From positions 4,464,001 through 4,528,000 of the forward strand of contig NZ_CP062803.1 of NCBI RefSeq assembly GCF_008801925.2: a DNA stretch of 64,000 bases, given 5' to 3'. Of this stretch, positions 62,333 to 64,000 are shown piece after piece; within the stretch, counting starts at the first letter, position 1, and every line of letters starts with the position of its first letter. The position numbers and the translations under genes are program-made. Under the pieces are notes generated by a model. The model worked only from the letters and a program-made list of their open reading frames with translations. It made no database searches and had not been told where the DNA came from. Source of the DNA: Cupriavidus basilensis (lineage in GTDB: Bacteria > Pseudomonadota > Gammaproteobacteria > Burkholderiales > Burkholderiaceae).

Positions 62333-63808
62333 ATGACAAAGACACTGACCACGCTGTTGCTGGTGGCGGGCGTCCTCTCGGGTTGCACACTGGCACCCGT
62401 TTATGAACGCCCTGCCCCGCCGGTGGCCACCAGCTTCCCGGCCGCGCCGGAAGGCTACGCAGCCGCCGAGGTGAAGACCGGCGAAACCCGCCGGGCGAGC
62501 GAGATCGGCTGGCGCGAGTTCTTCCGCGACCCGCGCCTGCAAGCGCTCATCGCCACCTCGCTGGATAACAACCGCGACCTGCGCACTGCCGCGCTGCGCA
62601 TCGAGGAAGCGCGCGCGCTGTACCAGGTGCAGCGCGCCGACCTGCTGCCCACGGTGAACGCCACCGGCGGTTTCAACCGTTCGCGCACCCCCGCCTTGCA
62701 GTCGGCCACCGGCAAGCCGTACGTCTCCGAGTACTTCCAGGCGGGCGCCGGCGTGACTTCGTTCGAGCTGGACTTCTTCGGCCGCGTGCGCAGCCTGTCC
62801 AACGCGGCGCTGTCGCAGTACTTCGCCACCGAGGAAGCACGCCGTTCCGCGCAGATCTCGCTGGTCTCCGAAGTTGCCCAGGCCTACCTGTCCGAGCGCT
62901 CCTTCGCCGAGCAGTACGAGCTCGCGCAGAACACGCTGAAGACGCGCGAGTACACGCTGAGCCTGGCCAAGCAACGCTTCGATGCGGGCGCCACGTCGGC
63001 GCTGGACCTGCGCGACAACGAGTCGCTGGTGGCGCAGGCCCGCGTTTCCGCCGCACAGCTGGCACGCCAGCGCGCGCAGGCGCAGAACGCGCTTGAGGTG
63101 CTGGTGGGCAAGCCGCTTGGCACCATCGAGAACCTGCCCGCACCGATGCGCCTGTCGGACGAGCGCATCATCAGCGACATCCCGGCAGGGCTGCCGTCGG
63201 ACCTGCTCGAGCAGCGTCCCGACATCCGCCAGGCCGAGCAGTTGCTGCTCTCCGCCAACGCCAATATCGGCGCGGCGCGCGCGGCGTTCTTCCCGCGCAT
63301 TACGCTTACCGCCAATGCTGGCGCGATCAGCCCGACCTTCTCGAGCCTGTTCGACTCCGGCACCGGCGCGTGGTCGTTCGCACCGCAGCTGGTACTGCCG
63401 ATCTTCGACTACGGCCGGAACCTGTCCAACCTGGACCTGACCAACGTGCGCAAGAACATCCAGATCGCCAACTACGAGAAGACCATCCAGACGGCCTTCG
63501 CGGAAGTGGCGGATGCACTGGTGGCGCGCGGCACGCTGGAAGAGCAGGTGACCAGCCAGGAGCAGGTGCGCAACGCCGAGGCGGCGCGCTACGAGTTGTC
63601 GACGGTGCGCTTCAGGAATGGCGTGGCCAGTCAGTTGGACCAGCTCGACTCGCAGCGTCAGTTGTTCGCGGCCGACCAGGCTCTGATCCAGGCGCGGCAA
63701 CTGCGCCTGAACAACGCCATCGACCTGTACCGGTCGCTTGGCGGCGGCCTGAGCGAGACCGGTCCGGTGGCCTCGGCGGACGTCAAGCCGGCAGTGACCA
63801 CGCAGTAA
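62333..63808 (+). CDS. Outer membrane efflux lipoprotein (OprM/NodT family)
   Basis: A 491-residue outer-membrane channel of the NodT group. The lipobox is SGCTLAP at about residue 17 to 23, followed by APPVATSFPAAPEGYAAAEV, and the two repeats of the TolC-like fold are marked by DNNRDLRTAALRIEEARALY and LLEQRPDIRQAEQLLLSANA. It forms the exit duct of this tripartite pump. The gene starts one base after the permease stop, and a strong terminator follows. Confidence 0.95.
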   Translation: MTKTLTTLLLVAGVLSGCTLAPVYERPAPPVATSFPAAPEGYAAAEVKTGETRRASEIGWREFFRDPRLQALIATSLDNNRDLRTAALRIEEARALYQVQRADLLPTVNATGGFNRSRTPALQSATGKPYVSEYFQAGAGVTSFELDFFGRVRSLSNAALSQYFATEEARRSAQISLVSEVAQAYLSERSFAEQYELAQNTLKTREYTLSLAKQRFDAGATSALDLRDNESLVAQARVSAAQLARQRAQAQNALEVLVGKPLGTIENLPAPMRLSDERIISDIPAGLPSDLLEQRPDIRQAEQLLLSANANIGAARAAFFPRITLTANAGAISPTFSSLFDSGTGAWSFAPQLVLPIFDYGRNLSNLDLTNVRKNIQIANYEKTIQTAFAEVADALVARGTLEEQVTSQEQVRNAEAARYELSTVRFRNGVASQLDQLDSQRQLFAADQALIQARQLRLNNAIDLYRSLGGGLSETGPVASADVKPAVTTQ

Positions 63809-63858
63809 GGCAGAAGGATTCGTCCTGCCATCCGGTGCGGCCTGCCCGGATGGCCTCG

Positions 63859-63892
63859 AAGCGAAGCGCCAACAGCGCTTCGCTTTTTTTTT
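63859..63892 (+). terminator. Rho-independent terminator of the efflux operon
   Basis: A perfect 11-base stem, AAGCGAAGCGC with GCGCTTCGCTT (63859..63869 and 63875..63885), has a 5-base loop and is followed by seven more T residues. It lies 50 bases after the channel gene. Confidence 0.92.
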
Positions 63893-64000
63893 ATGGCACG
63901 GCTTCGTGCCATGGCGTAGGCGGGAAGTTTTCCGAATCGCAATGCACTGCGTTAGGATGGCGGTGCGCGCCGCGCAGATGTCTCTCCCACCACCCACGCC

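Overview
The window looks like GC-rich betaproteobacterial DNA of the Burkholderiaceae, with Cupriavidus or a close relative as the best guess. The reasons are a GTP-type PEP carboxykinase, a Bug-type tripartite tricarboxylate transporter with its own two-component system, and two RND pumps. This is inferred from gene content; no marker gene such as rRNA is present.

Positions 1 to about 26545 appear to be the integrase-proximal half of an integrative and conjugative element (ICE) of the Tn4371 family. The integrase (25163..26362) sits about 175 bases from a putative 8-bp att core, which lies in the T-tract of the pckG terminator. Moving left, the backbone genes are a DUF932 gene, parB, small genes of the DUF736, DUF2958 and DUF2285 families, an AlpA-like gene, repA, iteron-like repeats, parA, traF and the relaxase. 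The tra/trb mating-pair genes and the other end lie outside the window. A catabolic cargo of beta-oxidation genes (acyl-CoA ligase, thiolase, enoyl-CoA hydratases, SDR) occupies 1..3969, beyond the relaxase, where this family often carries cargo. An accessory block at 18546..25166 looks like defence or toxin genes: a HEPN/RES-NTD1 plus RES protein, an RloC-like zinc-hook ATPase, an HNH protein and a DUF1016 nuclease. A HEPN-like gene sits alone at 13620..14435.

At least five single-base frameshifts fall in the element (two in one enoyl-CoA hydratase, one each in a DUF2840 gene, parB and the RES gene). I saw none in the 37 kb of chromosome to the right. The element may be decaying, or the sequence may carry homopolymer errors.

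The chromosomal part (26546..64000) holds pckG, a D-2-hydroxyacid dehydrogenase, an MFS exporter, a MOSC protein and an MdtA/MdtB-like RND pump. Next comes a probable haem-iron uptake operon behind a Fur-like box: TonB receptor, membrane-anchored periplasmic CobN-like protein, ExbB-like protein, DUF2149 protein and ChaN-like lipoprotein. A run of leftward genes follows: glutathione-reductase-like, patatin, thioesterase, AbrB-type membrane protein, TctA, TctB, TctC, then TctE/TctD-like kinase and regulator. A rightward solute-binding protein comes after them. The window ends with a TetR repressor divergent from an AcrA-AcrB-OprM-type efflux operon, with an AcrR-like operator between them and a strong terminator after the last gene.
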